A stretch of DNA of 64,000 nt from Larix kaempferi. Lineage: Eukaryota > Streptophyta > Pinopsida > Pinales > Pinaceae. Every line of letters starts with the position of its first letter. The stretch's first letter is position 1. Position numbers and translations under genes: made by a program. A model generated the notes under the pieces. It was given only the letters and a program-made list of their open reading frames with translations. It was not told where the DNA came from and did not search any database. This document shows positions 23,695 through 35,189 of this stretch, one piece after another. The stretch spans positions 496,001 through 560,000 of the forward strand of contig BSBM01002082.1 in NCBI GenBank assembly GCA_027924585.1. Direction: 5' to 3'.

Positions 23695-26060
23695 GCATGA
23701 AGCTGTTAAGGATGTATAGGTGAAGTGCTTTGATAGAAGTGATGGCAATAGACTCGTTGGACGAAGGACACTGATGCAATACAACTGACTCTGAACTGAC
23801 AATCTCATATGAAGTACAACATGGCTGCCTACCAATACATTGCAGATCCATGGTAGTAATGACTGACTGAACACAATCATGGCTACTAGACACAAGCGTA
23901 GATCCATGATGAGATGATAACACAGCCACGACCAATACAAAAGTGGATCCGTGTAATATGACTCAATACAAACTCCATCACAACCTGAGTAAAACATGAC
24001 TCCCCAGGGTCTTCAAGCTGAACCTGCAATGATACGAATCTATCCATGCGATTACAAATGTCTTGACGTTGAACATGGTAGAAACCACTTGATTACCGGT
24101 CATTGATGTAAACCGTTAACAAGTGCGAAGGAGATCACCATTGATGTCAATGATTCCCAAGGTATCACGGTACATATCATCAAGCGTGAATAAATGATTT
24201 GAAGTCGAACGCAAGATGAAATATTTCAATCAAGAGTCAATGATGTAAACTCATGATGAAAGCAAGGTAACCTGCCATTGAGGCATGCATGGCCAAGGTA
24301 CTTGACTGGTTTCTAGGTTCAATCCTCGGATGATGTGTTGAAGTCAACAAGGATGAATCTGTCGAAGGAGTGCCATGATGAATCCCCTATCAATAGACAT
24401 GAAACATGACAAAATATGTGTAGAGTGGATCGGATGGTACAATAACATGTAAGACTGACTCAAAGTAACAACGGCATGATGACGTGTGTACTGACTGTAG
24501 ATGATACATGATAGACGTGTTCTTGAACATGGGCATGGCATGACTTGGCAGTATGGACATAATGAGAATGACACAAACTTCTAATGCAACTGATGATGGA
24601 AGATTTATCCGAATGACTTAGAGGAGTAACGAGACTCAGAAAGTAAGTGGGGACTCATAGACAAACAGATGACCCAAGTACTGTATGCAAATGCAGATGA
24701 GTGCCATGTTCAAGAACGACTATATACTGCCACTAAGGTATGTAACACAAACACTTTCCTTTTTCCCCATCATGAATGATGAGTGCCTCATGTGTTTTTT
24801 ACAAGCTTGATGAGGGTAACCAGATGCTCGGTATAGCTCATCTCATAGATGAGTCCAATCCCAAATATTTTCTGAACTTGGGATAGGAGGGGTTCGTCCC
24901 ATGACGGGCCCTTCAATGTAAAAATTTAAGGAGTCCATAGAAAGTAAACTTGGTTGTCATTTCATGTTTAGAGAGTCTGAAAAGAACTAAAGAAGACTCC
25001 AACGGTCCTTTTTCGTAAAGTTAGCCTCATTGCCCGAAAAAGGGTAAAACAACACGGGAGAGGACTCTTCCAGTCATGATTGGCTGGAGTATTCCTTTTT
25101 CATAATTAGTGCCTCCTGGTACAAAAAAGGGGTAAACTATCACTGGGAAGATGACCATTCAAATACTTTAACAAGCGTGAATGCGACAAGTTCGCTTGGC
25201 AATCTTTTCGTTTTTCGAGAGCCTGAAAAGAGCTTAACGGTAGACTCTGGGGGGTGTCCTTTTCCGTGGAAGTTTAACGAGCCCGGAAAAGTGATAAATC
25301 ATAACTCGGTACTTGTTCTCATGGTTGGGTGAGTACGAGAACAAATGAAGAGTGAACTCATCCTCATGTAATAATTACGACTAACCAAAAATAATAATGA
25401 CAAAACATTGAAAAGGGGTGTTCATACCTGTAGTTACCGTTGGTAATGCGAGAAATGACACAAAAGACCTTTTTACAACTCCTGTACACTATAGAAAGTG
25501 TCAAATATCCCCAAATATAATGACAAACGGTCGAAACTATAGTAAATGGCCCAAAAAGAATCAAAATATTTGAAAAAGAATATTCCATTCTATTTATAAA
25601 TAGAAATATGGGCCAAAAATAGAAACATTGTTCAAATTGCCAATTTGGGTGGAGAAGTACTAATTTGGAGCCAAAACTTCCTTTGCCGATTTCGGGAGCT
25701 ACGATCCGCCATTTCACCAGCCGTCTGGACCAGGTAGGCCTAAATCTCATCATGCAACTTTCCAGTGGTTTAGTTTTTTATTTCTTATCCATTTTTTGGG
25801 TTTTTGATGGTGTTATGGAGGGCTTTATGTGCCCTCGGCTCGTCGTAGGTTACCCTTTTGGGACTTGCGACGAGGCCGAGTCGTCGCAAGCCTCGAAAAT
25901 GAGACATGCGACGATGTCACGCTGTACCTAAATGCATGGTGCGACGGCAGAAACCCAAAACTCAAACATAAAAAATAATCCCAAAAAGGAGTTTGTGAAA
26001 GTTGGGGAAGGACCTAACAGGGTTTAAATGTCCCTTTTGGTAGGTTACTAGCAATCAAAA
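23695..26060 (-). other. gypsy-2 non-coding 3' internal region
   Basis: No protein motif in either strand. The part 24900-25320 holds repeated pieces of the form TTTTCGGGC..CGTTAAA and matches the gypsy-1 3' region. A perfect inverted repeat CTTGCGACGA/TCGTCGCAAG lies at 25864-25890. Confidence 0.65.
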
Positions 26061-27319
26061 ATGGTACTGGAGTGGCGAGAGAGAGAACATGAAGTAGAAG
26101 ATGAACAAGCCGCGAATGATCCACAATGTGTGGATGCTTTGAGAAACTACGGGTTACTCAAGTTCTTTGAGATACGGGGGATGAGAGCCCAGATCCCGCT
26201 ACTGACACACATGCTCCAGAGTTGGGATGCGGCCCAACAATACTTTGTGATAGGTGAGCATATCCTCACGATTGACATTGAGAATATCTACTTTCTGACC
26301 GGTTTGTCCTGAAGAGGGGACGTTGTACAACTCATTGGGACACGGGCCAGTGACCATACAGTTGAGGACATGGTGTCACAGGACTGTGTTGCTACTTCTC
26401 GTCCTTCCAACAGGAAGATACTCATCAGGGATATGGTGAGTCATCCACTGCGGACCATATTACTTACCATTACTAGGGTGGTGGGTAGCCAAGCCCCACA
26501 CACGGCTACTTGGACCCAGATGTTGTATGCGAAAGATTGTATGTCTCCCAAGGTTTTCAATTGGTGCGAGGGTCTCCTCGCCAACATCCAAGCTCAGCTG
26601 ACCAAGTGTCAGTGAGGGGAGCTCAAGTAGTTTGGGTATGGATCGATTATAGTATCGTTCCTCTTGGAGCGGGTTCCTCTTCTACGTCCGCAGTTGGTAC
26701 TTGATGACAGGGAGCCCAGGGATCCCCATATGCTCAGATGGGCTGAGGTCATGACCCCTCATGGTGGCAGGCCCATCATTATATTTGGTCCCAATTTTTT
26801 TAGCTGGCTAGAGGGCCAGTTACTTATGGTCGAGGACTTTCCATACAGTGGCATGGAATTTCAAGAGGATCCCGACTTGGCACTGCCAAAGGGTGCAGCA
26901 TGGGGTGATATAGGTGAGAACAAAACTTTTGTATTTTTTAGTTTTGTATATTATATCATTTTTTTGATGTAGTGCTGACAAGTATGTAATATGTGTGTGC
27001 AGATTTGGGCCCCGTGCGACCAGTAGGTATCTCCCTTCTGGCGAGGAGAGACAGAGGTGGGGAGGCAGTTGTTCCTACAGGTGCTCATGCTGCCATCGAG
27101 GAGATGGAGGAGGTGTATAGGAACCTATTTGAGCTAACTGTGGAGGTACCAGAGCCAGCTATCGATGACTTACCGAGGCCTATGCATATATTTGGGGTTG
27201 GAGAGTCTGTGCATTTCAATGTCTTACTCCGCAAGGTGGCTCGGACCGTGGACTGCTTTCTCACCCAGCGGCAGCGTTCCATTCGAGCTAGGGGTGTATG
27301 GGTCAGGCGTCAGGCCTGA
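26061..27319 (+). pseudogene. Antisense plant-mobile-domain-like gene with one intron
   Basis: On the strand opposite to gypsy-2. Exon 1 (26061-26913) and exon 2 (27003-27319) total 1170 nt, exactly 390 codons once the GT-AG intron (26914-27002) is removed, with a phase-1 junction. Residues ~25-85 (LLKFFEIRGM..., WDAAQQYFVIGEHILTIDIE, FLTGLS) resemble the plant mobile domain found in host MAIN-type proteins and in transposable elements. The C-terminal exon has PTGAHAAIEEMEEVYRNL and ends in RQA. Three internal stops (26310 TGA, 26613 TGA, 26628 TAG) fall where Arg, Arg and Gln are plausible; there is no frameshift. The family call is by eye and moderate; the intron and reading-frame structure are seen directly. 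A regulatory or transposition-helper role would be speculation. Confidence 0.6.
26914..27002 (+). other. Spliceosomal intron of the antisense gene
   Basis: 89 bp, GTGAGAAC at the 5' end, T-rich body and TGTGTGTGCAG at the 3' end. Removal joins two open frames into one. Confidence 0.75.
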
Positions 27320-27699
27320 TGACACTACTATACTTGTACCGAGATCTTAGAGGCCTCAAATTTTGTACTTAATGAAAGCTATGATGCTTCATATTTTTGT
27401 AGAGACTCACTGAAAGCCATCATGCTTCATATTTTGTACCAGCACTACTTTTTGAGCAATTTATATATATAAAAACATTATCGACGATTTATACATTATG
27501 TGTTTTTAAAATGATTAGTGATGTGATCTTGTTTATATGTTTGATTTTATACATTGTATTTACATGTTGTGAATGCTTTTACATATTATAAGTATTATGT
27601 GTGTGCGATGTACCAATCCAAAATGAAGTTGGCCATCGAGTCAGCAACTGTGTTTAACTCCCATGGAATGTGTAGGTATTGAACGAATTCAAATGACCT
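27320..27699. other. Gap between antisense gene and second RNase H
   Basis: AT-rich, no motif seen; the two genes converge here, so this may hold both 3' ends. Confidence 0.4.
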
Positions 27700-28062
27700 T
27701 TACAGGAGACGTACTTGTCTGAAGAGATGGAGTAAGGTGGGATCACGGATGGCGTAGACCTGGTTAAGATGGGAAACCACTAATTGAGAATCCATGTGGA
27801 TGACAATGTGGTCCATACCCAAGGAAATGGTGTTAGCTAGGGTTCCGATTACTGCCTGATATTTTGTGGCATTGTTGGTCGCAAACCCTAGGAAACTTCC
27901 TCCTGAGCTAATGAGCTCACCTGTTGGAGAATATAGTACCCAAGCTGCCGAAGCAAGGTTATGGGTATGCCGGCTGGTGTCGTCCGCGAATCCATAACAT
28001 GTTTCCATCTGCACATATAGACAGAACATGGTATAAGAAGCGGAAACAAGATCGAAAGACAC
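27700..28062 (-). pseudogene. aRNH: gypsy-2 second (archaeal-type) RNase H, after integrase
   Basis: About 120 codons in the order of an RNase H fold: YGFADDTSRH (first Asp), SAAWVLYSPTGELISSGG, NNATKYQAVIGTL (where the family has NNxAEYEAL, so the catalytic Glu is Lys here), then HIVIHMDSQLVVSHLNQVY (third acidic residue, Asp). It lies downstream of the integrase C-terminal piece on the same strand. Tat-lineage elements are known to carry such an added RNase H beside the original one. Loss of the Glu and upstream breaks make this copy inactive. Confidence 0.77.
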
Positions 28063-28136
28063 TTGAAAAGAAACGCGTCACACCACACAAAAACACGCCA
28101 TGTACAGTATATATAAGCAAGTCTATGCATGAGAGA

Positions 28137-29946
28137 TCAAGAATAGTATCTCTTCAAGTAAATCCCATTGCGGGGTTCACCCAAAGAGATTCTGTCATAA
28201 TCTTCAAGCTCATAAGCACCTTTTTCCAACACACGTTTTATAATGTAAGGTCCATGCCACATCGACTCGAACTTCCTTGCTCCTAGTTTGTCATGCTTCT
28301 GGTCATAAGTAAGGACCAGGTCACCCTCGTTAAAGATACGAGGTTCAACTGACTTATCATATTGGGCCTTGATGCGTTTCTTGCGCACTTCATTATCGAG
28401 AGCGGCATCTCGGTGAGACTCGTCAAGTTTTGGTAAGTGCAAGAGACGTTCTTCCTCAGCGGTAGTGTTAGGAAGAAGTTCGACAGCGAGTTATAAAGAC
28501 AAAATTTCTCACTCTATCGGCAGAACAACCTCCAATCCATATATCAATTGGAAAGGAGTGAAGCCTGTGGCGGTTTTGATGGAAGTTCGGTAGGCCCATA
28601 ACGCTGAAAAGAGCATGTTGTGCCAATTGGACTTATGTGTCCCTACCATCCTTTGGACCATAGTTTCAAGACCTTGTTAATGGCCTCGACCTGTCCATTG
28701 GATTGCTGGTAGTAGGGTGTTGAATTTTCATGGCGAAAACCGAACCTATCGCTCAATTCATCCACCATATGGTTCTGAAAATGAGAGCCATGATCGGTAA
28801 AAATTGCCTAAGGAACTCCAAACCACGCTATTACATGATTGAACATGAAGAGTACGGCGGTTTTTCCATCGTTCTGGTATGTAGGCATAGCTTCGGCCCA
28901 CTTTGTGAAGTAATCCACAGCTACGATGATGTAACTATGCCCCCCGGCCGAGGTAGGCTTACAATGCATAAAATCAATGCCCCATTTTGCGAATGGGCCA
29001 ATGGCAATAATCGGATGTAACGGGGCGGGATGAGTGCGCTTCTTCGTATGGAAGTGTTGGAAAGGAGGACATGTTTTACGGCCTCAATACAATCTTTGAA
29101 GGTAGTAGGCCAAAAATATCCTGCGCGCAAAATATTCTGGGATGTAGCCATCCCAGAGAGGTGACCGCCACATGCCCCAGCGTGACAGTCATTTAGAATG
29201 CGTTCAGCCTTGTCATAAGTGAGACAATGTCGAAGAAGTGAATCAACGCCACGACGATACAAAGTATCATTGATGATTAAATAATACTTTGCATGGTGAC
29301 AAATCTTACGACAGTCATCGCGAGAAAATTGAGGATTGAAGCGTTGGGTTTGAAGATATAACAAGATATCTCCATACCACGGATCAGTCGTACCGATGAG
29401 AAACAATGATTCATCCAGAAAGGATTCATTGTGCTCAATTTCTGCATCGGGACAGGGAAGGTCGCAAATGAGCTCAACAAACACCAAATATTTCTTAGAC
29501 TTGGCTTTCTCGAAAAGAAGATCGAATTCTTGCAGTATCACGATCCAGCGTGAATACTTGCCCCCAAGCACTTGACGTGTCAGTACGTGGTACATGGGGT
29601 TCGAGTCGGCAATGATAGTGGTGGTGCGGAGCAAGATGTAGTGATGAAACTTTTGGATGGCAATGACTGCCGTGAAAGCAAGTTTTTCGACATGTGAATA
29701 CCTAGTTTCAGCGTCAGCCATACCCTTACTTGCATAGTATATTACATGTTCCTGGGAATTTTGGTCCTCTTGTACCAAAATGATGGCGATAGTGGTAGCA
29801 TAAGCGGCGAGATATAGGATGTAATCTCGATAATAATTAGGCGGTTGGAGCACCGGGGCATGAGTGATGGCATGTTTGATACTGTCGAAGGATTTTTGAG
29901 CTTGGTCATCCCGAATGAACGAGACATCCTTCTTGAGCAGTCTCAT
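28137..29946 (-). pseudogene. pol: gypsy-2 RNase H (original) and integrase
   Basis: Starting at 29946 on the minus strand, the RT-linked RNase H follows (PVLQPPNYYRDYILYLAAY...VQED, HVEKLAFTAVIAIQKFHHY). The first catalytic Asp is not at its usual place (LYLAAYATTIAI), as in degraded RNase H of dual-RNase-H elements. Integrase begins with a zinc-binding region (CHAGACGGHLSG, LRAGYFWPT, DCIEAVK), shifts frame near 29050, then shows the core with GIDFMHC, TDHGSHFQN and GQVEAIN, giving D, D and E. A TAG lies just before AIFTDHG where Gln is usual. The C-terminal domain (28137-28442) ends with GPYIIKRVLEKGAYELEDY and LKRYYS; no chromodomain seen. Confidence 0.88.
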
Positions 29947-29952
29947 ATACCC

Positions 29953-30801
29953 CTAAGTCTTCTCCATGAAATTACAAACAAAACGTCTTAAATAAGTCAC
30001 CTTCCCTTGGAGACTTTGAAGTTTCGTAACATCAATCAGGGGTGGAGGGTTGATGATGGCCTCCACCTTTAAGGGATCGATGTGGATCCCATCCTTCGAA
30101 ATGATAAATCCTAAGAGGTGTCCGGACTCAACGCAAAAGATACACTTATGAGGATTTAGACGGATATTGTACCGCCTGCATCTGAGGAAAATGGCCGTCA
30201 GATGATCAATGTGGAACTCGCGCTGCTTTGAATGAGCAGGGAGATCGTCCAGGTAGGGTTCCAAAAAGTCCTTAATATCGTGGAAGGCGTATGACATAGC
30301 CCGCGGGAATGTGGCGCCAACATTTTTAAGTCCAAATGGGAGTTTGTGGTACACAAATGTTCCCCACGGGCAGATGAAAGCCGTCTTATGTTGGTCAGTT
30401 GGGTTGATCTCAATTTGGTTGTAACCAGAAAATCCATCCATGAATGAGAAGATGACACTTTCGACACAGTTGTCGATGATCTGGTCGATGAAGGGGGTCG
30501 GGTAGTTGTCTTATGGACAAGCCCAATTAAGGTCCCGATAATCAACACAGACACGAATGGTGCCCTGCTTTTTGGTCACAGGAACGACGTTTGAGACCCA
30601 ATCCGTCAATGGGACAGGATAAATAAAACCAACCTTTAAGAGCTTTTCAATTTCTGCCTTTATTGCCGTAGTCTTCTGGGGGTGTACCGGTCGCAACTTT
30701 TGGCATACATGTTTGATGTCGGGATAGGTTTTTATTTCGTGAGAAACAATCGTCGGGTCTATCCCAGGAGTCTCCTCATAGGACCAAGCAAATACGTCTC
30801 A
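29953..30801 (-). pseudogene. pol: gypsy-2 reverse transcriptase
   Basis: Minus-strand RT with CQKLRPVHPQKTTAIKAEIE, FIYPVPLTDWVSNVVPVTKK, CVDYRDLN, the first catalytic Asp in MDGFSGYNQIEI, LPFGLKNVGATFPRAM and the DD pair in PYLDDLPAHSK. It is in the same frame as the protease upstream and RNase H downstream. In-frame stops occur at 30799 (TGA, where DVFAWSYEE relatives have Arg), near 30514 and at 29953 (TAG before GYMRLLKKD, where Gln is usual). Confidence 0.92.
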
Positions 30802-31992
30802 AAATTGCTTGAACAAGGCCATGCTAACAGCGATTTCTTCAGGGGAACACTTATGGCCTATACGAATGTGTTCCACTATACTTGGTTTCACTGAGATGTC
30901 TACCGGGGTGGTTGGCTCAATGTTGGCCAAGTTTCCCTCTGTGTCCGTAAGACATGTAAGAATGGGGGAATGAGGGGATGGGTAGATATCTGGTGAAAAG
31001 AGGGTATGGATGTTGTTCTCTATGTACTCCAAAGGAGGAAGAAAAGATGACCTATGGTGGAGATCATCCCACAGACTGTCGTCAATATTCATTACTTCCA
31101 TGATGGACTCATCTGAATGAAAAGTCTGAAGTAAGAGATTAGGTAGAGATGACGTCCGTCGTAGAGAACAAGATGGGGAGGCCACAGTTAAATGGTCCTC
31201 CGAGGCTGATTGGATATCCTCGTAAATACGTTCAACGGGTGAAAGAGGGATTATGTCTCCAAACAAGTGTGTTGTGGCTTTGTCCGGTACAAGCCAAGCA
31301 TCGTTAGAGTGAGATAAAATCTCTGTGGAGATCATGTTCACTGTAGCAACATGATTAGGGGGGTCCGCAGCTGGAAAAACGCCCATGAGAGATGAATCTT
31401 TCAAAAGGCCAACCCCTACACTCTCATACTGTTTTGACATCTGACCAATGGAAGGAATATGGTCACCAGGATGAGTAGTGGCGTCTGGTGTACAAAAATC
31501 TAATTGGTCGATAGTAACAATTCATCCTTGGTGGGGGAATTGTACTATGCGGAAGACTGAAGAGGCTACCGCTTGCATGGTATAAAACTAATTGCGGCCA
31601 AGCAAGAGATTATAATCTAATGGGGCCGAGACCACTTCCACGTTAACGGTTATGGTCTTTCCGCCCAACTCAACTGCAAGAGCTTGTAAGAGCCCATGAG
31701 GTTGAAAGCCACGCCCGTCGAATGCTTTCAACGCGGTAGGAGAACGATTCAATTCGGGGGAGCCAATGGCTCTCCAACAGGCGATCGACATGACGGAAGT
31801 GGAGGCTCCTTCGTCCAACAGTGTACGATGGACAATCCTCCCAGCAATGTTCGCAGAAACTTGGAATGCGAGCTGGTGCGAGAGCCTCGACTTAAATTTG
31901 TCAAGTCGGAACATGATGGTGTTCAAGGAATCTGGGTCGACTGCACCAATGGCTGCAAGGAGAGTTTTGAGTTGATTAGGACAATTCTGCAA
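30802..31992 (-). pseudogene. pro: gypsy-2 protease and linker
   Basis: Aspartic protease with the DEGASTSVMSIACW active-site region (Asp-x-Gly) and NLLLGRN flap-side motif, closely matching gypsy-1 (DEGSSASVM, NLLLGQNW). A stop at 31588 replaces the Trp found in gypsy-1 at that position, and another lies near 31525. The Ser/Asp/Pro-rich linker (30802-31440) resembles the gypsy-1 linker (WDDLHHRSSFLPPLEYIE against WGDLYHKSHSPPTLDLIE). It lies in another frame from gag, so either a frame change or a decay event separates gag and pol. Confidence 0.85.
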
Positions 31993-32255
31993 AACTTACA
32001 GGGCGGACATGGCGCAAGGAGCTTGGGCCAAGTCCTCTACGATATTGTAATTTTGTGCTGCTCGAGCATTAGGATTGAAAACAGCTTTTCGAATCGTACT
32101 CTTGGGCGGACGTAATATCGAATCCAAATATGGCCTCTCTATGGTGAGAGAAGTTGATGGTACAGTGACATTAGTTAAGGATTCAGAAGCTTTTTCAGTA
32201 TTACTTCCAGTGGATTCCTTTGAAGGGACCAGTTCATAAGATCACGAGCGAGTAT

Positions 32256-35189
32256 TCAAATTGATCGTCTCATTACACAACATGAGAACATGTGCGGTAT
32301 TGGATGGTTCCCCCTGGGTTGGGGGGGGTGAGCAATCATTTGCTGGTTCTGAGTAGGAAACGGATCGTTGAGGACAGCGGGAGTCGGCTTACCCCTAAGA
32401 AACTTTTGCACTTCGTCTCTATGGGGACAATCTTTGGAGAAATGGTCATCTCCACACAATAAGCAAGGATACTTCAGTTGCCTTTTCTGCTTGGTATTGT
32501 CAGGAGTGCTCTTGGGTTCCTGCTGGGCAGAGGATTTTTTGGGTTTCCCCTTGTTCTTCTTCTTTCCGTAAAACTTCTGGAATGAAGCTAATTGAACAGA
32601 ATTCACCTCTTCAGTTACAGCAGGAGTGGTTGACGTGGTGGTGTTGTGTCCAGCCTGGGTTGGGTTGGATGATCCAACAATGATAGGAGTAGGCTGGGTG
32701 TTAAGGGATCCAATGATTCCATCAGCTTGGAGTCCCTTATGTGGTTTCACAAGATCGTTAACGTCACGGGGTGCGTCAGGAAGAATATTAAACAAAGTGC
32801 CATATTGAGTGTAGACCAAGTCTAGCAGATGGGCACTCGCGATGGCTTGTTCTTCGGTGACAGCACCTCTCATGGCAACATCTTTTGCTATGGTGGGAGT
32901 GAGCGATTTTGTAAACCAGTCTGCTAGGAGTTGATCTGGAATAGGATCTTTAATGAGATGTCATCTCCTTTGCCACTCGTAGATATGATCCGAAATGTGA
33001 GTGGCATTATTCTGACGAAGCGAGGTTAAAAGCTCAGTACCAATCTCATACCGTATAGGCAGCTGGAAGTGCGTCAAAAAATTCATAGCAAGAGAGCCAA
33101 AATCAGGAAAAGAGTGCGGTGGCAACTCAATGTACCACTTGGCAGCCGAACCGGTGAGGGTCCTTTGAAACAATATAAGACAAATTGAATCGTCCATTAA
33201 GGAATTATATGAACACCATAAGTGGTATGTCATCACGTGGTTCTTGGGGTCTTCACCCGGCTTGCCGTCAAACTTGGGGATATCAAACGAAAGTTTCATC
33301 GGATTTGGTGGCTAGTTAGATCCGTGATAAATAGGATCATTGGTTAACTGGGATAGGTCAGGTAAGTCTAGAGTAGCCAGAAAGGGCAGCTGTGGGTTAG
33401 GCTACGCGTATTGATAATACGGATAAGGTGTGTAAGGACTAAACTGACCATGAGGTGTACCAGGATGAAACTGACCGTAGGGGGGTGTGCCTCCCAAACC
33501 ATAAGGAGGTCCGCCACCATAAGCTGGTCCATTCCAATAAGGTGGGGGTCCGCCTCCACCATTGGGAGGGGGCGGAGGTCCGCCGCCACCACCGGGAGGA
33601 GGTGGGGGTCCATAACCGTAAAAAGGTGGCCCACCACCGCCTCTGCCTGGAGGAGGTGGTGGACCACTTCCACCGCCAGAAGGATGGGAGCCCCCACCGC
33701 CTCCACTACCAGAAGTATGGGGTTCTCCACCACCACCACCACCACCATAGTAATGAGATCTGCCACCGCCTCCACTTGGAGGGGGTGGTGGACCACCTCC
33801 GCCACCTGAAGGGAAATGTCCTCCTCCACCATGATAAGGTGGTCCCCCACCGCCTCCTCCAAGAGGGGGACCATTCCCGCCACCGCCTGAGGGGTGAGGG
33901 ATGTTGTAGGTAAAATGAGGTGGTCCTCCACCAATGTTAGGTGGGGGCACACCGCCTCCAACAAGAGGTGGGGGAGGGCTGATCGGGGGTGGTGGTACTT
34001 GAGGGATGATCGGTTGGGGTTCGTGTTGCAACACAGGTTGTTTCCACCATAGAGTGTATGGATTCCTGAGATAAGGTACCCCATATGGCGCGTTTCCCGG
34101 ATTAGGTTGGCCCGGCACAGGGTTAATAGAACCTGGATACGCTTGACTCCATGAGGGTTGAGTGACATTTGACGGCCCTCCAACATGAGATAATCCCATG
34201 GTGGACAGTTTAGCGGGTTGGGACGGTCCAACGGAAGGCCCGTTGGGGTTTCCGCCGCCTATGCTCTGGTTAGGAAATGGGGGTTGCCTCCCAGCCACAG
34301 CAGGCTGACCACTGTTCAAAGGGTGAACCAACGTAGGTTGTTGAATAGCTACCGTAGTAATAACATTACCAATAAGGTAAGCCAGGGGAACGGAATACCC
34401 TCCCCTCCAATTTTGAGGTGGGGGAGGAACTGATAAAATAACTGTGGTAGTGACGGGTGTGTGGGACTGTTGTCCTTCCAGCGGTTGGTTCACTTGAGGT
34501 GTGGGACTGGACTCTTGCGAGGGTTGACCAGTCTCATTAGTGGTCACGTGGTAGGGTGGTTTAGGTGATCCAAAAGATATCGGACGAACTGGGATGTTTC
34601 TGTTGTCAAATCTTATTTGGAAATGGCGATTATGGAACTCTTCAAAGTGTCGTTTGAGACTTTGTCTTCGAAGGTCATCACCTTTAACATGTAACTGTTC
34701 CAAGCGTTCATGGATGGGGCCAAAACTCTCGGCAGGGTTAGGCCTATAATAAGGCCTAGAGAAATCTGGAGTAGTCCAGTTAGGTGGGGATGAGATGGCA
34801 AAATGAGCCACTGGGTGGTCTGTTGAAGATGTCCAGTAAGATGCTGAAGGACCAACAGCTGCTGTAGGGTCGTCCTAGGGTCGGTTTATCCATTCCAACG
34901 ATCCAGGTTCTCCCGGGATGATGAGAGAAAGGCTTTGTGAAGCGGGGGTGTGTGCTTCTTCATCCTGCGGGGGATGAGAGGCAGGTGAATCTGGTGGAAA
35001 CAAAAGTACACCAACATTCAAAGTGGGATTCCCTACTTCAGTAACTATGACCGCGTCACGCTGATCCATTCTTACCCTCGTAATAACCTCTGGATTAAGG
35101 GGATATTCGGATGGTAAGTTAAAGATCCTATGGGATCTTCTCCAAGGAAAATTCGCCAAAGTATCAGGAAAATCAGCTAGGAAGGCCAA
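32256..35189 (-). pseudogene. gag: gypsy-2 Gag with Gly/Pro-rich N-terminal extension
   Basis: One minus-strand frame of about 975 codons with stops at 34875, 33402, about 33313 and 32961. The first ~590 codons are an extension: a charged part (34600-35189) and then a long Gly/Pro/Tyr low-complexity tract (33405-34000). The Gag core follows (LSFDIPKFDGKPGEDPKNH, LTGSAAKWYIELPPHSFPD), then EEQAIASAHLLDLVYTQ, a Gln/Lys-rich spacer and an intact knuckle-like CLLCGDDHFSKDC near 32430. The stop near 33313 stands where gypsy-1 has Trp. No ATG is certain at the far N-terminus. Gag coats element RNA; the extension's role is unknown. Confidence 0.85.

Noticed and set aside
33411-33913. Arg/His-rich plus-strand frames opposite gypsy-2 Gag
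   Set aside because: They arise from the complementary strand of the Gly/Pro codon repeats.
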